From assembly GCA_038961845.1 (NCBI GenBank), contig CP152408.1, positions 2,976,001-3,040,000 on the forward strand: a DNA stretch of 64,000 nucleotides. Direction: 5' to 3'. Below are positions 6,295-17,851 of this stretch, piece after piece. The notes under the pieces were generated by a model. The model saw only the letters and a list, made by a program, of their open reading frames with translations, was not told where the DNA came from and did not search any database. The stretch comes from Xylophilus sp. GW821-FHT01B05 (GTDB lineage: Bacteria; Pseudomonadota; Gammaproteobacteria; Burkholderiales; Burkholderiaceae_C). The position numbers and the translations under genes are program-made. Within the stretch, counting starts at the first letter, position 1. Each line of letters begins with the position of its first letter.

Positions 6295-7479
6295 ATGAGA
6301 GAAGCCGTCGTCGTTTCCACCGCACGCACGGGCATCGGCCGCGCGTTTCGCGGCGCGTTGAACAACATCAAGTCGCCCACGCTGATGGGCCATGCGATCC
6401 AGCACGCCGTGCAGCGGGCGGGCGTCGATCCCGGCGAGGTGGAGGATGTGGTCATCGGCAGCGCGATGGCCGCCGGCACCGCGGGCATGAACATCGGACG
6501 CCTTGCGGCGCTCGCGGCGGGACTGCCGCAGTCGGTGCCGGGCCAGACCATGGACCGGCAATGCGCCTCGGGACTGATGGCCATCGCGACGGCGGCCAAG
6601 CAGATCATCGTCGACGGCATGGACGTGACCGTGGGCGGGGGCCAGGAGAACATCTCCGCCGTGCAAAACCCGTTCGTCAAGTGGGTGGGTGAAGAGGCCG
6701 ACCCCCTGCTCGTCGCACGGGTGCAGCACGCCTACATCCCGATGCTCCACACGGCCGAGATCGTCGCAAAGAAGTACGGCATTTCGCGCGAGGCGCAGGA
6801 CACCTATTCCGCAGAAGCGCAGCGCCGCACCGCGCTGGCGCAGGAGCGCCATCTGTTCGATGACGAGATCGTGCCGATCACGGCGCGCATGGCTGTTGCC
6901 GACAAGCAGACGGGTGCGATCAGCTACCGCGACGTCACGCTGGACCGCGATGAAGGCAACCGCCCCGACACCACGCTCGAAGGCCTTGCTAGTCTCAAGC
7001 CGGTGATCGAAGGCGGCGTCATCACCGCGGGCAATTCAAGCCAGCTGTCGGATGGCGCATCGGCCTGCGTGCTGGTGGAGCGCGCGGTCGCCGAGCGCCG
7101 CGGGCTCAAGGCGCTGGGCACGTACCGCGGCATCGCGGTGGCCGGGCTCGCACCGGAAGAAATGGGCATCGGCCCGGTCCTGGCAGTGCCCAAGCTGCTG
7201 AAGACCCACGGGCTCAAGGTGAGCGACATCGGCCTCTGGGAACTGAACGAGGCCTTTGCTTGCCAGGTGCTGTACTCGCGCGACCGCCTCGGCATCGATC
7301 CGGAGAAGCTGAACGTCAACGGTGGCGGCATCACGATCGGCCACCCCTACGGCATGACCGGCTCGCGGCTGGTGGGACATGCGCTGATCGAAGGCAAGCG
7401 GCGCGGCGCGCGCTTCGTCGTCGTGACGATGTGCATCGGCGGCGGCATGGGTGCCGCGGGCCTGTTTGAAGTAGCTTGA
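6295..7479 (+). CDS. Acetyl-CoA C-acyltransferase (thiolase)
   Basis: A 394-residue degradative-type thiolase, which cleaves 3-ketoacyl-CoA with CoA. The nucleophile is C90 in '[12 protein letters not shown]', the His is H350 in '[11 protein letters not shown]', and the second Cys is C380 in '[11 protein letters not shown]'; 'NEAFACQ' is also present, so all catalytic motifs are complete. A CTGGAG ribosome binding site precedes the ATG. It is the first gene of an operon with an acyl-CoA dehydrogenase (16-base gap) and an acyl-CoA ligase. The context suggests the last step of a beta-oxidation-like route; the chain length or ring origin of the substrate is not visible. Confidence 0.93.
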   Translation: MREAVVVSTARTGIGRAFRGALNNIKSPTLMGHAIQHAVQRAGVDPGEVEDVVIGSAMAAGTAGMNIGRLAALAAGLPQSVPGQTMDRQCASGLMAIATAAKQIIVDGMDVTVGGGQENISAVQNPFVKWVGEEADPLLVARVQHAYIPMLHTAEIVAKKYGISREAQDTYSAEAQRRTALAQERHLFDDEIVPITARMAVADKQTGAISYRDVTLDRDEGNRPDTTLEGLASLKPVIEGGVITAGNSSQLSDGASACVLVERAVAERRGLKALGTYRGIAVAGLAPEEMGIGPVLAVPKLLKTHGLKVSDIGLWELNEAFACQVLYSRDRLGIDPEKLNVNGGGITIGHPYGMTGSRLVGHALIEGKRRGARFVVVTMCIGGGMGAAGLFEVA

Positions 7480-7495
7480 GACAAGGAGCATCACG

Positions 7496-9274
<1,779 letters not shown>

Positions 9275-9284
9275 CAGGGGCGGC

Positions 9285-10805
9285 ATGTACCACCTGAGCC
9301 GCTTCGCAGCCGCCACGCCCGGCAAGGTGGCGGTGCACTTTCTCGAATCCAGCGAGGCGTTCAGCTTTTCGCAGCTCGAGCGCGAAGCGAACCGCGCGGC
9401 CAACGCCTTGCTGCGGCTCGGCCTGGAGCGCAACGACTGCATCGTCCTGTGCATCGAGAACTCGCCCGACCTGCTCTTTCTCGCGCTCGGCGCGCAGCGC
9501 ATCGGGCTGTACTACGTGCTCGCTTCGACGCGGCTGTCGGCCGCGGACTTCGAGTACATCGTCAAGGACTCTGGTGCATCGGTCGCCGTCGTGTCGTCGG
9601 CCTGCATGAACGCCGAGGCGGCTTCGTCGCTGGACCTCGGTGGTGCACGGCGCATCGGCATCGGCTTTGCGGATCCGACCCTCGAATCCTGGGAAACGCG
9701 TTTTCTGGCGGCGCCGAACGGACTGCCGCCCGTGCTCGCACCAGGACGCGAGATGTTGTATTCGTCGGGCACGACCGGCCGTCCCAAGGGTGTGCGCAAG
9801 CCGCCCTTCGAGGGCGCCTTCGATGCAGTCGACAACCGCAACACCGCGGTGGCGCGATCGTTCGCACTCGACGCCTCCTCGGTCTACCTGTCGACGTCGC
9901 CGCTGTATCACAGTGCGCCCAACCGGTTCCTCTCGGCGGCCATCCATGCAGGCGCGACCAGCATCGTGATGGCGAAGTTCGATGCCGAGCGCGCGCTCGC
10001 CGCCATCGCACAGTTCGGATGCACCCATTCGCTCTGGGTGCCGACCATGTTCCACCGCCTGCTGCGCCTCGAAGCGGAGGTACGCACCCGCTACAGCACC
10101 GCCCCCATGGCCCATGCCGTGCACGGCGCGGCGCCCTGCCCGGTCCACGTCAAGCAGGCGATGATCGACTGGTGGGGTCCGGTCCTGCATGAGTATTACT
10201 CGGGCACCGAAGGCATCGGCGCCACGGCCATTACCTCGCGCGAATGGCTCAATCACAAGGGCTCGGTCGGGCGCGCAACCGACGGCATCCTCCACATCCT
10301 GGATGACGCCGGCCGCGAACTGTCGCCGGGCGAAACCGGGAACGTCTACTTCGAGAGCGATGCGCAATTCGAGTACTGGAACGACCCCGCCAAGACCCAC
10401 GCGGCGACGAGTCCGCAGGGCTGGCGCTCCTTCGGCGACATCGGCCATCTCGATCGCGAAGGCTACCTCTACCTGACGGACCGCAAGGACTTCGTCATCA
10501 TCTCGGGCGGCGTCAACATCTACCCGCAAGAGATCGAGGAGGTGCTGCTGCAGGATCCCCGTGTTGCCGATGTCGCGGTCTTCGGGGTGCCGAACGACGA
10601 GTACGGCGAAGAGGTCAAGGCAGTCATCCAGCCGGCGCATCCGGACTTCGCGGCCCCGGCGATCGCCGATGCGCTGAAGGCCCGCTGCCTCGAATTACTG
10701 GGGCCGATCAAGGTGCCGAGGAGCATCGATTTCGAGTTCGATTTTCCTCGCCATGCGACCGGCAAGTTGTACAAAAAACTGTTGCGCGATCGTTATTTGA
10801 CCTGA
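9285..10805 (+). CDS. Acyl-CoA synthetase (AMP-forming), first of three
   Basis: A 506-residue ANL-superfamily ligase that activates a carboxylic acid to its CoA ester. It has the P-loop 'LYSSGTTGRPKGVRK', the A5-type 'EYYSGTEGIG', 'FGDIGHLDREGYLYLTDRK' (hinge Asp region) and 'ISGGVNIYPQEIEEVL', and the C-terminal catalytic Lys region 'HATGKLYKKLL'. It starts 10 bases after the dehydrogenase stop and completes the thiolase operon. Substrate not predictable from sequence; related enzymes act on medium-chain or aryl-alkanoic acids. Confidence 0.9.
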   Translation: MYHLSRFAAATPGKVAVHFLESSEAFSFSQLEREANRAANALLRLGLERNDCIVLCIENSPDLLFLALGAQRIGLYYVLASTRLSAADFEYIVKDSGASVAVVSSACMNAEAASSLDLGGARRIGIGFADPTLESWETRFLAAPNGLPPVLAPGREMLYSSGTTGRPKGVRKPPFEGAFDAVDNRNTAVARSFALDASSVYLSTSPLYHSAPNRFLSAAIHAGATSIVMAKFDAERALAAIAQFGCTHSLWVPTMFHRLLRLEAEVRTRYSTAPMAHAVHGAAPCPVHVKQAMIDWWGPVLHEYYSGTEGIGATAITSREWLNHKGSVGRATDGILHILDDAGRELSPGETGNVYFESDAQFEYWNDPAKTHAATSPQGWRSFGDIGHLDREGYLYLTDRKDFVIISGGVNIYPQEIEEVLLQDPRVADVAVFGVPNDEYGEEVKAVIQPAHPDFAAPAIADALKARCLELLGPIKVPRSIDFEFDFPRHATGKLYKKLLRDRYLT

Positions 10806-10996
10806 GGTCCATTGTGAACTCAGAGATCGACATTTGATTTTCCGAGCGAATCAGCGTTGCCGGTTTTCAAGGAGCACTGAGGACAACGCCAACCGCCGTG
10901 CCTGGCGATGAAGAGTATTTTCGAACAAGTTCTATCGCGTCGAAAAGAAGGCTCTTCATGAACGGTCGGCAATTCAGAACAATTTAGGAGACAACC

Positions 10997-12622
10997 ATGC
11001 TGGGACTGATGCAAACGCATCCACTGCTGATCTCGTCGCTCATTTTGTCCGCCGAACGGCATCACGGCGACAGCGAGATCGTCTCTCGCCGAGTAGAAGG
11101 CGATATTCACAAGTGCACTTGGCGCGACGTGGCACGGCGTTCCAGGCAACTGGCACAGGCACTTGACTCAATGGACCTGAAGTTTTCGGATCGCGTTGCA
11201 ACTCTGGCGTGGAACGGCTATCGCCACCTGGAACTGTACATCGGTGTATCGGGATCGGGCCGCGTACTGCACACGATCAATCCGCGCCTACCGCCAAATC
11301 AGGTTGCATGGATTGCCAATCATGCGGAGGATCAGGTGCTGTGCTTCGATCTGACTTTCTTGCCGCTCATACAAGCTGTTCATGCCGATTGCAAGACCAT
11401 CAGGAAGTACGTCGCGTTGTGCGATGCCGATCGGCTTCCAAGCGATACCGGCATCCCAAACCTCATCAGCTATGAGGATTGGATCAATGAGCATTCGAAC
11501 GAGTATCAGTGGCCGACGTTCGACGAGAACACGGCATCCAGCATGTGCTACACGAGCGGAACGACCGGCAACCCCAAAGGCGTGCTCTACAGTCACCGGT
11601 CCACGCTTTTGCACGCGTTCGCGATACCACTGCCCGACGGCATGAATCTGTCTGCGAGTGGCGCCGTCCTACCCGTAGTCCCGATGTTTCATGTCAACGC
11701 CTGGGGAATTCCATACTCGGCGATGCTCACCGGGTGCAAGCTCGTATTTCCCGGTCCAGCCATGGATGGAAAATCGATCTACGAACTCATCGAAAGTGAA
11801 GGCGTTACTTGCGCGGCTGGAGTGCCTACCGTCTGGCAAATGCTCCTCGCACACGTGCAATCGGAGGACCTGAGCTTCTCAACTCTGCGCAAGCTCATGG
11901 TCGGTGGCGCGGCGGTGAATTCCGGCATGATCAAGGGCTTCGAAGAACGAGGCGCGGAAGTCATGCAGGTCTGGGGCATGACAGAAACCAGCCCCCTGGG
12001 AACAGCCTATGCACCCAAGTCTAAGCATTCGAAACTTACTCTCGAAGAGCAGCGCACCCTGCGCTTGAAACAAGGCCGGGTAGGATTTGGTATCGACATG
12101 CGCATCGTCGGGCCGGCCGGCGAGGAAGTTCCTTGGGACGGTCGGACGTTCGGCGACCTTCAGGTCAAGGGCTACTGGGTCCTGCGCGAATATTTCAAGG
12201 GTGAGGGTAGCAGTCCGCTAGATGGCGACTGGTTTCGCACTGGAGACGTCGCAACAATCGATCCAGATGGCTTCATGCAAATTACCGACCGAACCAAGGA
12301 CATCATCAAGTCTGGTGGCGAATGGATCAGTTCCATCGCGGTGGAGAACATCGCCATGTCTCACCCCGACGTCCAAATGGTTGCCTGCGTCGGAGTGCCC
12401 CACCCAAAATGGGACGAGCGCCCAATCATCGTTGTGGTGAGACGGCCCCGATCGGACGTCACGCGCGAGGAGTTGCTGCAGTTGTACAAAGGCACGACTG
12501 AGAAATGGCAGGTTCCGGATGACGTGGTGTTCGTCGACACAATCCCACTGGGAGCAACTGGGAAGATCCTCAAGACAAAGCTGCGAGAGATGCTGAAGGA
12601 CTATGTTCTGCCGACTGCCTGA
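10997..12622 (+). CDS. Acyl-CoA synthetase (AMP-forming), AlkK-like, second of three
   Basis: A 541-residue ANL ligase with '[20 protein letters not shown]' (P-loop), '[13 protein letters not shown]', '[11 protein letters not shown]', '[15 protein letters not shown]' and '[15 protein letters not shown]', plus the catalytic Lys in '[15 protein letters not shown]'. The motifs are those of the medium-chain AlkK group. It has its own AGGAG site and a 191-base upstream gap, so it may have its own promoter. Codon use looks less G/C-biased than in the operon before it (by eye), suggesting separate acquisition. Confidence 0.9.
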   Translation: MLGLMQTHPLLISSLILSAERHHGDSEIVSRRVEGDIHKCTWRDVARRSRQLAQALDSMDLKFSDRVATLAWNGYRHLELYIGVSGSGRVLHTINPRLPPNQVAWIANHAEDQVLCFDLTFLPLIQAVHADCKTIRKYVALCDADRLPSDTGIPNLISYEDWINEHSNEYQWPTFDENTASSMCYTSGTTGNPKGVLYSHRSTLLHAFAIPLPDGMNLSASGAVLPVVPMFHVNAWGIPYSAMLTGCKLVFPGPAMDGKSIYELIESEGVTCAAGVPTVWQMLLAHVQSEDLSFSTLRKLMVGGAAVNSGMIKGFEERGAEVMQVWGMTETSPLGTAYAPKSKHSKLTLEEQRTLRLKQGRVGFGIDMRIVGPAGEEVPWDGRTFGDLQVKGYWVLREYFKGEGSSPLDGDWFRTGDVATIDPDGFMQITDRTKDIIKSGGEWISSIAVENIAMSHPDVQMVACVGVPHPKWDERPIIVVVRRPRSDVTREELLQLYKGTTEKWQVPDDVVFVDTIPLGATGKILKTKLREMLKDYVLPTA

Positions 12623-12637
12623 TGCGTCGGAAGTGGT

Positions 12638-12670
12638 GAAGGCCCTGCGCCACCCCGCAGTAGGGCCTTC
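12638..12670 (+). terminator. Hairpin after the second ligase gene
   Basis: GAAGGCCCT pairs with AGGGCCTTC across a 15-base G/C-rich loop, 15 bases past the stop codon. Only a poor T-run follows (AATCTCACT), so termination efficiency is uncertain. Confidence 0.55.
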
Positions 12671-12684
12671 AATCTCACTCGCCG

Positions 12685-13200
12685 CTACTGTTCGGGGGCC
12701 TTCATGAAATCGCTCTTGTGCTTTCGCACGAAGTCCTCCACCGAAGCAAGTGCTCGACCAAATACGCAGAGGCGCCCATGGACCGAATCCGCTCCACCCA
12801 CGGTTCCAGTGGAATGTCTATGTAGGTGATCGGACGCCCCAGGACTCTGGCGTAGTCTTCGGCGATCTCGCGAAGGCTCCTTGAAGGCGGGCCAGTAAGT
12901 GCGTAGACCTTTCCAATGTGGGATTCCGGGTTCGACAAGACCTCGGTCACGCACCGCGCCACGTCACCGGCCGCGATCGGCGATGTCTTACCGTTCTTCG
13001 AACGGCAGCATCAGTGCGTTCTGGGTGGTGATCGTCGGAATGGCAAACCGCCAGAAACACGCGTCCGTGAAGGCGGTTGGGCGCATCGTTGACCTGCAGC
13101 ACCGATTACAAAGATCGGATGGGAGTATCTCATTCGAATGCACCGAAGTTGCCAAAGTCGCTAGGCAAATGCGGCAGGCCGGCGCCCTTGGCAATGGGAG
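12685..13200 (-). pseudogene. NmrA-like NAD(P)-binding protein, C-terminal remnant with frameshifts
   Basis: Three minus-strand pieces in different frames make one protein. The first is 'FTDACFWRFAIPTITTQNAL' with 'LMLPFEE' (about 13060-12990). The second, after a one-base shift, is 'SPIAAGDVARCVTEVLSN' and 'HIGKVYALTGPPSRSLREIA' (to about 12750). The third, after another shift, is 'SVEDFVRKHKSDFM', ending at 12685. The order and spacing match the C-terminal half of atypical SDR proteins of the NmrA group. The Rossmann N-terminus (GxxGxxG) is absent. Not functional. Confidence 0.78.
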
Positions 13201-13218
13201 CCGGCCGATGTCCGCATA

Positions 13219-14205
13219 CTAAGCCGCAACGGGGCGAAGGAATCTGGTGAGCCGCTCTGTGATCAATCGCTCCGCTTCACCCATGATGCGATCGATCAGC
13301 TCCTGCACCGTCGGAATATCGCGGATCAGGCCGACCACCATGCCGCAGCTCCAGGCGCCCGCATCCATTTCGCCTTCGAGCATCACGCGCGGGTAGACCC
13401 CGGCCACTTGATCGATGATGTCTTCGAACTTGAGGTCGGCGCCCTTTTCCTTCTCGATCCTGATCAACTGCTCCACAGATGAATTGGTCAGCACGCGTTC
13501 GGTGTTGCGCAGGCCGCGCATTACGAGCCGCGTATCGAGCTCGGTGGCCGCCACGATGGCGTCCTTCACGTTCTGGTGGATCGGCGCTTCCTGCGTGGCC
13601 ACGAAGCGCGTGCCCATGTTCATGCCCTCCGCGCCCAGCGCCAGCGCCGCCACCAGGCTGCGCGCATCGGCCATGCCACCGGAGGCGACGAACGGGATCT
13701 TCAGCTCCTCGGCCGCGCGCGGCAGCAGGATCATGTTCGGCAGGTCGTCCTCGCCCGGGTGGCCGCCGCACTCGAAACCGTCCACGCTCACGGCGTCGCA
13801 GCCGATCGCTTCGGCCTTGAGCGCGTGTCGCACGGAGGTGCACTTGTGGATGACCTTGATGCCGGCCTTCTTGAGCGCGGGCATGTAGGCCTCGGGACTG
13901 CGCCCCGCGGTCTCGACGATGCGAACGCCGCCCTCCGCAATCGCAGCGATGTACTCGGGGTATGGCGGCGAAGACAGGGTCGGCAGGAACGTGAGGTTCA
14001 CGCCGAAGGGTTGGTCCGTCATCTCGCGGCAGCGGGCGATTTCCTTGGCCAGCAGTTCGGGCGTCCTCTGCGTCAGCCCGGTGATGAGCCCGAGCCCGCC
14101 GGCATTGGATACGGCGGCGGCCAGCTCCGCGAAGCCGACGTAGTGCATGCCGCCCTGAATGATCGGGTGGCGGATGCCGAAGAGTTCAGTGATGCGTGTT
14201 TTCAT
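13219..14205 (-). CDS. Nitronate monooxygenase-family flavoprotein
   Basis: A 328-residue FMN-binding TIM barrel. Features: 'GIRHPIIQGGMHYVG' (N-terminal FMN strand), 'GGLGLITGL', 'SVDGFECGGHPGED' (the His-containing active-site loop), 'FVASGGMADARSLVAALALG' and 'GTRFVATQEAPIH' (phosphate-binding). Members oxidise nitronates, but many in catabolic clusters act in other ways (for example 2-nitropropane dioxygenase-like proteins with fatty-acid synthase or quinone substrates). Its stop and start are tightly linked to the SDR gene upstream (7-base gap), so the two form an operon transcribed leftward. Confidence 0.85.
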   Translation of the reverse strand: MKTRITELFGIRHPIIQGGMHYVGFAELAAAVSNAGGLGLITGLTQRTPELLAKEIARCREMTDQPFGVNLTFLPTLSSPPYPEYIAAIAEGGVRIVETAGRSPEAYMPALKKAGIKVIHKCTSVRHALKAEAIGCDAVSVDGFECGGHPGEDDLPNMILLPRAAEELKIPFVASGGMADARSLVAALALGAEGMNMGTRFVATQEAPIHQNVKDAIVAATELDTRLVMRGLRNTERVLTNSSVEQLIRIEKEKGADLKFEDIIDQVAGVYPRVMLEGEMDAGAWSCGMVVGLIRDIPTVQELIDRIMGEAERLITERLTRFLRPVAA

Positions 14206-14212
14206 GTGTCTT

Positions 14213-14953
14213 TCACCAGGTTTCCATGTAGGGGCGGAGGTCCATCTCGAAGGTCCAGGCGTCTCGAGGCTGGGTGTGCAGGTACCAGTAGTTTTCCGCG
14301 ATGTGCTCGGGGTTCAGGATGCCGTCCTGCTCCTTGAGCGCATAGCGCTCGGGGAAGTTGCTGCGGATGAACTCCGTGTCGATGGCGCCGTCGACCACGA
14401 TGTGCGCCACGTGGATGCCGCGCGGGCCGAGCTCGCGTGCCATGCTCTGGGCCAGTGCGCGCAGGGAATGCTTGGCGCCGGCAAAGGCCGCGAAATTCGC
14501 CGCGCCGCGAGTTCCCGCCGTAGCGCCGGTGAAGAGAATCGTGCCACGCCCCCGCGCGACCATCCTGCGCGCGACCTCGCGCGCATTCAGGAATGCGCTG
14601 AAAGCGGCCATCTCCCAGATCTTCATGTACTTGCGCCCCGTCTCCTCCAAGATGCTGCTGGGCACGTTGGCGCCGATGTTGAACGCCATCACCTCGATGG
14701 GGCCACGCTCCTTCTCGATCTGGTCGATCAGGGCGACCACGTCGTCCTCCTTGCGCGCATCGCTGCCATAGCCGAACGCCTGGCCGCCAGCCTTGCGGAT
14801 GCGCTCAACGGCAGGCTCGAGTTTGTCGGCCGATCGCCGTGTCAGGCATGCGACATAGCCCTCGCGGGCAAAGCGCGCGCCGATTGCGCTGCCCGTTGCG
14901 TCACCCGCGCCAACGACGAGAGCCACACCGCGAGGGTTGGCAGTTTGGTCCAT
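14213..14953 (-). CDS. SDR-family protein lacking the catalytic tyrosine
   Basis: A 246-residue short-chain dehydrogenase-like protein. The Rossmann loop is 'VVGAGDATGSAIGARF', and 'AFNIGANVPSSI' replaces the usual NNAG. At the active site the YxxxK motif reads FAGAK (F157, K161), and the usual upstream Ser is also not apparent ('LFTGATAGTRGAANF'). This substitution is seen in one recognisable SDR subgroup, so it is probably not a sequencing error. Classic dehydrogenase chemistry would be impaired; it may use another mechanism or be a binding protein. It is first in the leftward operon with the flavoprotein. Confidence 0.85.
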   Translation of the reverse strand: MDQTANPRGVALVVGAGDATGSAIGARFAREGYVACLTRRSADKLEPAVERIRKAGGQAFGYGSDARKEDDVVALIDQIEKERGPIEVMAFNIGANVPSSILEETGRKYMKIWEMAAFSAFLNAREVARRMVARGRGTILFTGATAGTRGAANFAAFAGAKHSLRALAQSMARELGPRGIHVAHIVVDGAIDTEFIRSNFPERYALKEQDGILNPEHIAENYWYLHTQPRDAWTFEMDLRPYMETW

Positions 14954-14990
14954 ACGGTCTCCTTTAAAAAACGCCCGTTAAGTTATCGCA

Positions 14991-15010
14991 CGTTAGTTGG
15001 TGAACCTACG
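14991..15010. promoter_or_regulatory. Imperfect palindrome in the divergent promoter region
   Basis: CGTTAGTT-GGTG-AACCTACG; the arms pair at 6 of 8 positions. On the opposite strand it contains GTTCACCAAC, a 10-base string also present next to TetR operator 2 (6147-6156). It lies about 38 bases upstream of the SDR start. Confidence 0.45.
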
Positions 15011-15083
15011 TTTGTCAATCAAGAAAGAAGTCCAGTGAAACCCCGTTGACGCTGGTGCATTAATCACATAGCTTCCATTAATC

Positions 15084-15095
15084 AAACGTTCGTTT
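15084..15095. promoter_or_regulatory. Short palindrome before the isomerase-ligase operon
   Basis: AAACG-TT-CGTTT, followed by AC as in the CGTTTACC core of the TetR operators at 6033 and 6152. It lies 18 bases before the start codon at 15113, overlapping the likely start of the message. Control by the same TetR protein is possible (inference). Confidence 0.45.
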
Positions 15096-15112
15096 ACTTA
15101 AAGGAGCTCTGA

Positions 15113-15703
15113 ATGCGCAAGTCAGTTGATTTTTTCTTCGATGTCGGCAGCCCGTCTTCCTACCTGGCGTGGACGCAGCTGCCCGCGCTGTGCGCCAGCC
15201 ACGGCGCGGACCTCGTATACCGGCCGATGCTGCTCGGCGGCGTCTACCAGGCCACCGGCAACGCCTCTCCGGCCACCATCCCCGTCAAGGGACGCTATAC
15301 GCAGATGGACTACGAGCGCCATGCGCGCCGCTATGGCGTGCCCTTCCAGGGCAATCCGCACTTCCCGGTCATCACGCTGTTCCTCATGCGTGCTGTCACC
15401 GGCATTCAACTGCGGCACCCCGAGCAACTACAGCAATTGCTGGGCTGCGTGTTCAAGGCGCTCTGGATCGATGCGCTCAACCTGAACGATGCGCAACTCA
15501 CGGCCCGCATCCTGACCGAAGGTGGGTTTGACCCCGCGGAGATCGATCGCCTGACGCAGGATGCCGAAATCAAGGCGGCACTGAAGGCAACCACTCAAGA
15601 AGCCGTCGAGCGCGGTGTGTTCGGCGCGCCCACGCTCTTCGTCGGCGACCAGATGTTTTTCGGCCAGGACCGGATGGACTTCGTTCGCGAAGCCCTGTCC
15701 TGA
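15113..15703 (+). CDS. 2-hydroxychromene-2-carboxylate isomerase-like (DsbA/GST-kappa family) protein
   Basis: A 196-residue thioredoxin-fold protein with the Ser-based glutathione site 'FFDVGSPSSYLAW' (S13, S15, S16) instead of a CxxC, and the cis-Pro loop 'GVFGAPTLFVGDQMFFGQDR'. In naphthalene degradation the NahD member isomerises hydroxychromene carboxylate to a benzylidenepyruvate; relatives isomerise maleyl-type or other ring-cleavage products using glutathione. An AAGGAGCT ribosome binding site is present. It begins a rightward two-gene operon with an acyl-CoA ligase (15-base gap), suggesting the isomerised acid is then activated (inference). Confidence 0.87.
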   Translation: MRKSVDFFFDVGSPSSYLAWTQLPALCASHGADLVYRPMLLGGVYQATGNASPATIPVKGRYTQMDYERHARRYGVPFQGNPHFPVITLFLMRAVTGIQLRHPEQLQQLLGCVFKALWIDALNLNDAQLTARILTEGGFDPAEIDRLTQDAEIKAALKATTQEAVERGVFGAPTLFVGDQMFFGQDRMDFVREALS

Positions 15704-15718
15704 GCCGCCGCCAACCGC

Positions 15719-17410
15719 ATGAAGGAAAAACTCATGGAACACCGGCCCTGGCATGCCTCCTACCCCGCAGGACTTCCCCGCGAGATCGTCCTGGACGACA
15801 GTGAAACCCTCGTCACCTTGCTCGAACGCGCATTCACGAAACACAGTGCCAGGACGGCCGTCACCTGCGCCGGAGAATCGCTGACCTTCGCGCAAGTCGA
15901 GCATGCGTCGGCGCTGCTCGCACGGTCCTTGCAAGCGGCCGGGCTCAAGCGCGGTGACAGGGTCGCCCTTCTGCTACACAACAACCTCGTCTACCCCGTG
16001 GCTTTGGCCGCCATCCTGCGCGCGGGCATGGTAGGGGTGACCATGAACCCGCTCTACACGGCACGCGAGCTGGCGTACCAACTGGCCGATTCGGGGGCGT
16101 CCGCCCTGGTGACTGCCGAGCCATTCATGGGTGTGGTCACCGAGGTCCTCGGTCAGACACAGCTTCGGTATGTCATGACCGTGCCGATGCAACAGGTGAA
16201 GCAAGCATTGTTCGCGACGGGCGGCAATGCAGATGCGCAAGCTGCGAACGATGGGCCTCGCGTCGTCGGTTTGCGCGAGGCGACCGCCGCGCTACCAGAC
16301 GCCGAATTCACCAGCGAGCACGTGCGCCCCTCCGACCTGGCTTTTCTGCAGTACACCGGCGGCACGACAGGTGTTTCCAAGGGCGCTTGCCTGACACACC
16401 GTAACGTGCTTGCCAGCTCGCTGCAGATGCGGTCATGGCTGGGGTTGGCACTTGACATCGACAACTTTCAGATCGTAACGCCGTTGCCGCTGTATCACAT
16501 CTTTCCGCTCGGAATGGCTTTGACGGCCCTTGCCAGCGGCGCTCACAACCGCTTGGTGGTCAACCCGCGCGACGCCCAGGCGCTTTGCGCCGAACTCGAG
16601 CGGGCGCCCTTCGACATGCTGATAGGCGTCAACACGATGTTCAATGCCTTGGTGACGTTGCCCAAGCTGTCCGGCATCGACTTCTCCCGTTGCAACGTGG
16701 TCATCGGCGCCGGCGCCTCGATCCAGACAGCCGTTGCAGCCAAGTGGGTTGCGGCCGGCGGCCCACCCATCACCGAGGCCTATGGGCTTACCGAAACGTC
16801 GCCCAGCGTTACCTTCAATGCGCCGGGGCGCAACGGCACCATCGGTGCGCCTGTGCCGTCGACCGACGTTCTCATCGTCGACGAGACGGGCGAACCGGTG
16901 CCGCTCGGCACGCCTGGTGAGTTGCTGATCAAGGGGCCGCAGGTTTTCGCGGGTTACTGGAACCGCGGAGACGAAACGCGCAGGTCTTTCACGCCGGATG
17001 GCTGGTTCCGCACTGGGGACATCGTCACCATGGATGCACAAGGTTTGATGTACATCGTCGACAGGAAGAAGGACATGATCCTGGTCTCTGGCTTCAATGT
17101 CTACCCGAACGAAATCGAAGGCGTGGTCGCCATGCACCCGGACGTACTCGAATGCGCATGCGTCGGGGTGCCCGACGAGCGCTCGGCAGAGGCCCCTCAT
17201 CTCTTCGTCGTCCGCCGTGCACCTGGGCTGAGGGCGGAAGAGTTGGAAGCGCATTGCCGCAAGCTCCTTGCCGCATACAAGGTGCCTCGCCACATCACGT
17301 TCCTCGAGTCGCTGCCCAAGTCAGCAGTGGGGAAAATTCTGCGCAAAGAACTGAGGCCAATTTCCAGCGGCGCCACGAACTCGGCACCCAAAGCTGAAGT
17401 TGCCGGATGA
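15719..17410 (+). CDS. Long-chain-type acyl-CoA synthetase (AMP-forming), third of three
   Basis: A 563-residue ANL ligase: 'FLQYTGGTTGVSKGA' (P-loop), 'PLPLYHIFPLGM', 'EAYGLTETSPSVTFN', 'GWFRTGDIVTMDAQG', 'VSGFNVYPNEIEGVV' and the catalytic Lys region 'SAVGKILRKELR'. Two ATGs compete. The one at 15734 has AAGGAAA seven bases before it, while the one at 15719 has no clear site, so the true protein may be 558 residues. It is most like FadD-type enzymes. Confidence 0.9.
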   Translation: MKEKLMEHRPWHASYPAGLPREIVLDDSETLVTLLERAFTKHSARTAVTCAGESLTFAQVEHASALLARSLQAAGLKRGDRVALLLHNNLVYPVALAAILRAGMVGVTMNPLYTARELAYQLADSGASALVTAEPFMGVVTEVLGQTQLRYVMTVPMQQVKQALFATGGNADAQAANDGPRVVGLREATAALPDAEFTSEHVRPSDLAFLQYTGGTTGVSKGACLTHRNVLASSLQMRSWLGLALDIDNFQIVTPLPLYHIFPLGMALTALASGAHNRLVVNPRDAQALCAELERAPFDMLIGVNTMFNALVTLPKLSGIDFSRCNVVIGAGASIQTAVAAKWVAAGGPPITEAYGLTETSPSVTFNAPGRNGTIGAPVPSTDVLIVDETGEPVPLGTPGELLIKGPQVFAGYWNRGDETRRSFTPDGWFRTGDIVTMDAQGLMYIVDRKKDMILVSGFNVYPNEIEGVVAMHPDVLECACVGVPDERSAEAPHLFVVRRAPGLRAEELEAHCRKLLAAYKVPRHITFLESLPKSAVGKILRKELRPISSGATNSAPKAEVAG

Positions 17411-17823
17411 GTCGCTGAATCGACGTGTCTACGCGGCTTTTTTTGACTGGCGTGGTGGACCGATGTGGCCGCGTTTCCGATAGCTGGAGTCCCCGAAGGA
17501 CGTCAACTCACTCCGGCCGATCATGATCAGTGCGCCGGTCAAGGTTGATCGCCGAGCGAACGCGAACTTTCGACTCGAAGCAGTCTTTGGCCTTGCCGCA
17601 GTGGGCAGCTACAGAACCGACGTTCGCCTGGTCGAGCTAAGGCCCGAGGGGGACTCTCGCGAGCTGAGCGCAACGCAACCGCCTCGCGATGGAGGCAGCG
17701 CGGACGCGGCTTGATAGTGACGGAGACCACGGAGCGTAGAGCCGAATGGGCTCCTCCGCACAACGCGCCGACGGACCTTGAGTGGTTATGCCTTGACCTG
17801 CGGTCCTGGCTGGAGTACATTCA
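17411..17823. other. 413-base stretch without a recognisable gene
   Basis: Between the third ligase and the operator of the second TetR gene. Short open frames exist on both strands, but none has a ribosome binding site or any family motif, and no terminal repeats were seen. The T-run at 17443-17449 has no strong hairpin before it. Confidence 0.5.
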
Positions 17824-17837
17824 TGAGCAAGTGCTCA
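17824..17837. promoter_or_regulatory. TetR-type operator A upstream of the second TetR gene
   Basis: TGAGCA-AG-TGCTCA, a 14-bp palindrome with perfect arms, ending 14 bases before the TetR ATG. An almost identical site (18447-18460) lies after the gene, in front of the DJ-1/SDR operon. Confidence 0.8.
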
Positions 17838-17851
17838 GACATTAATACCTC

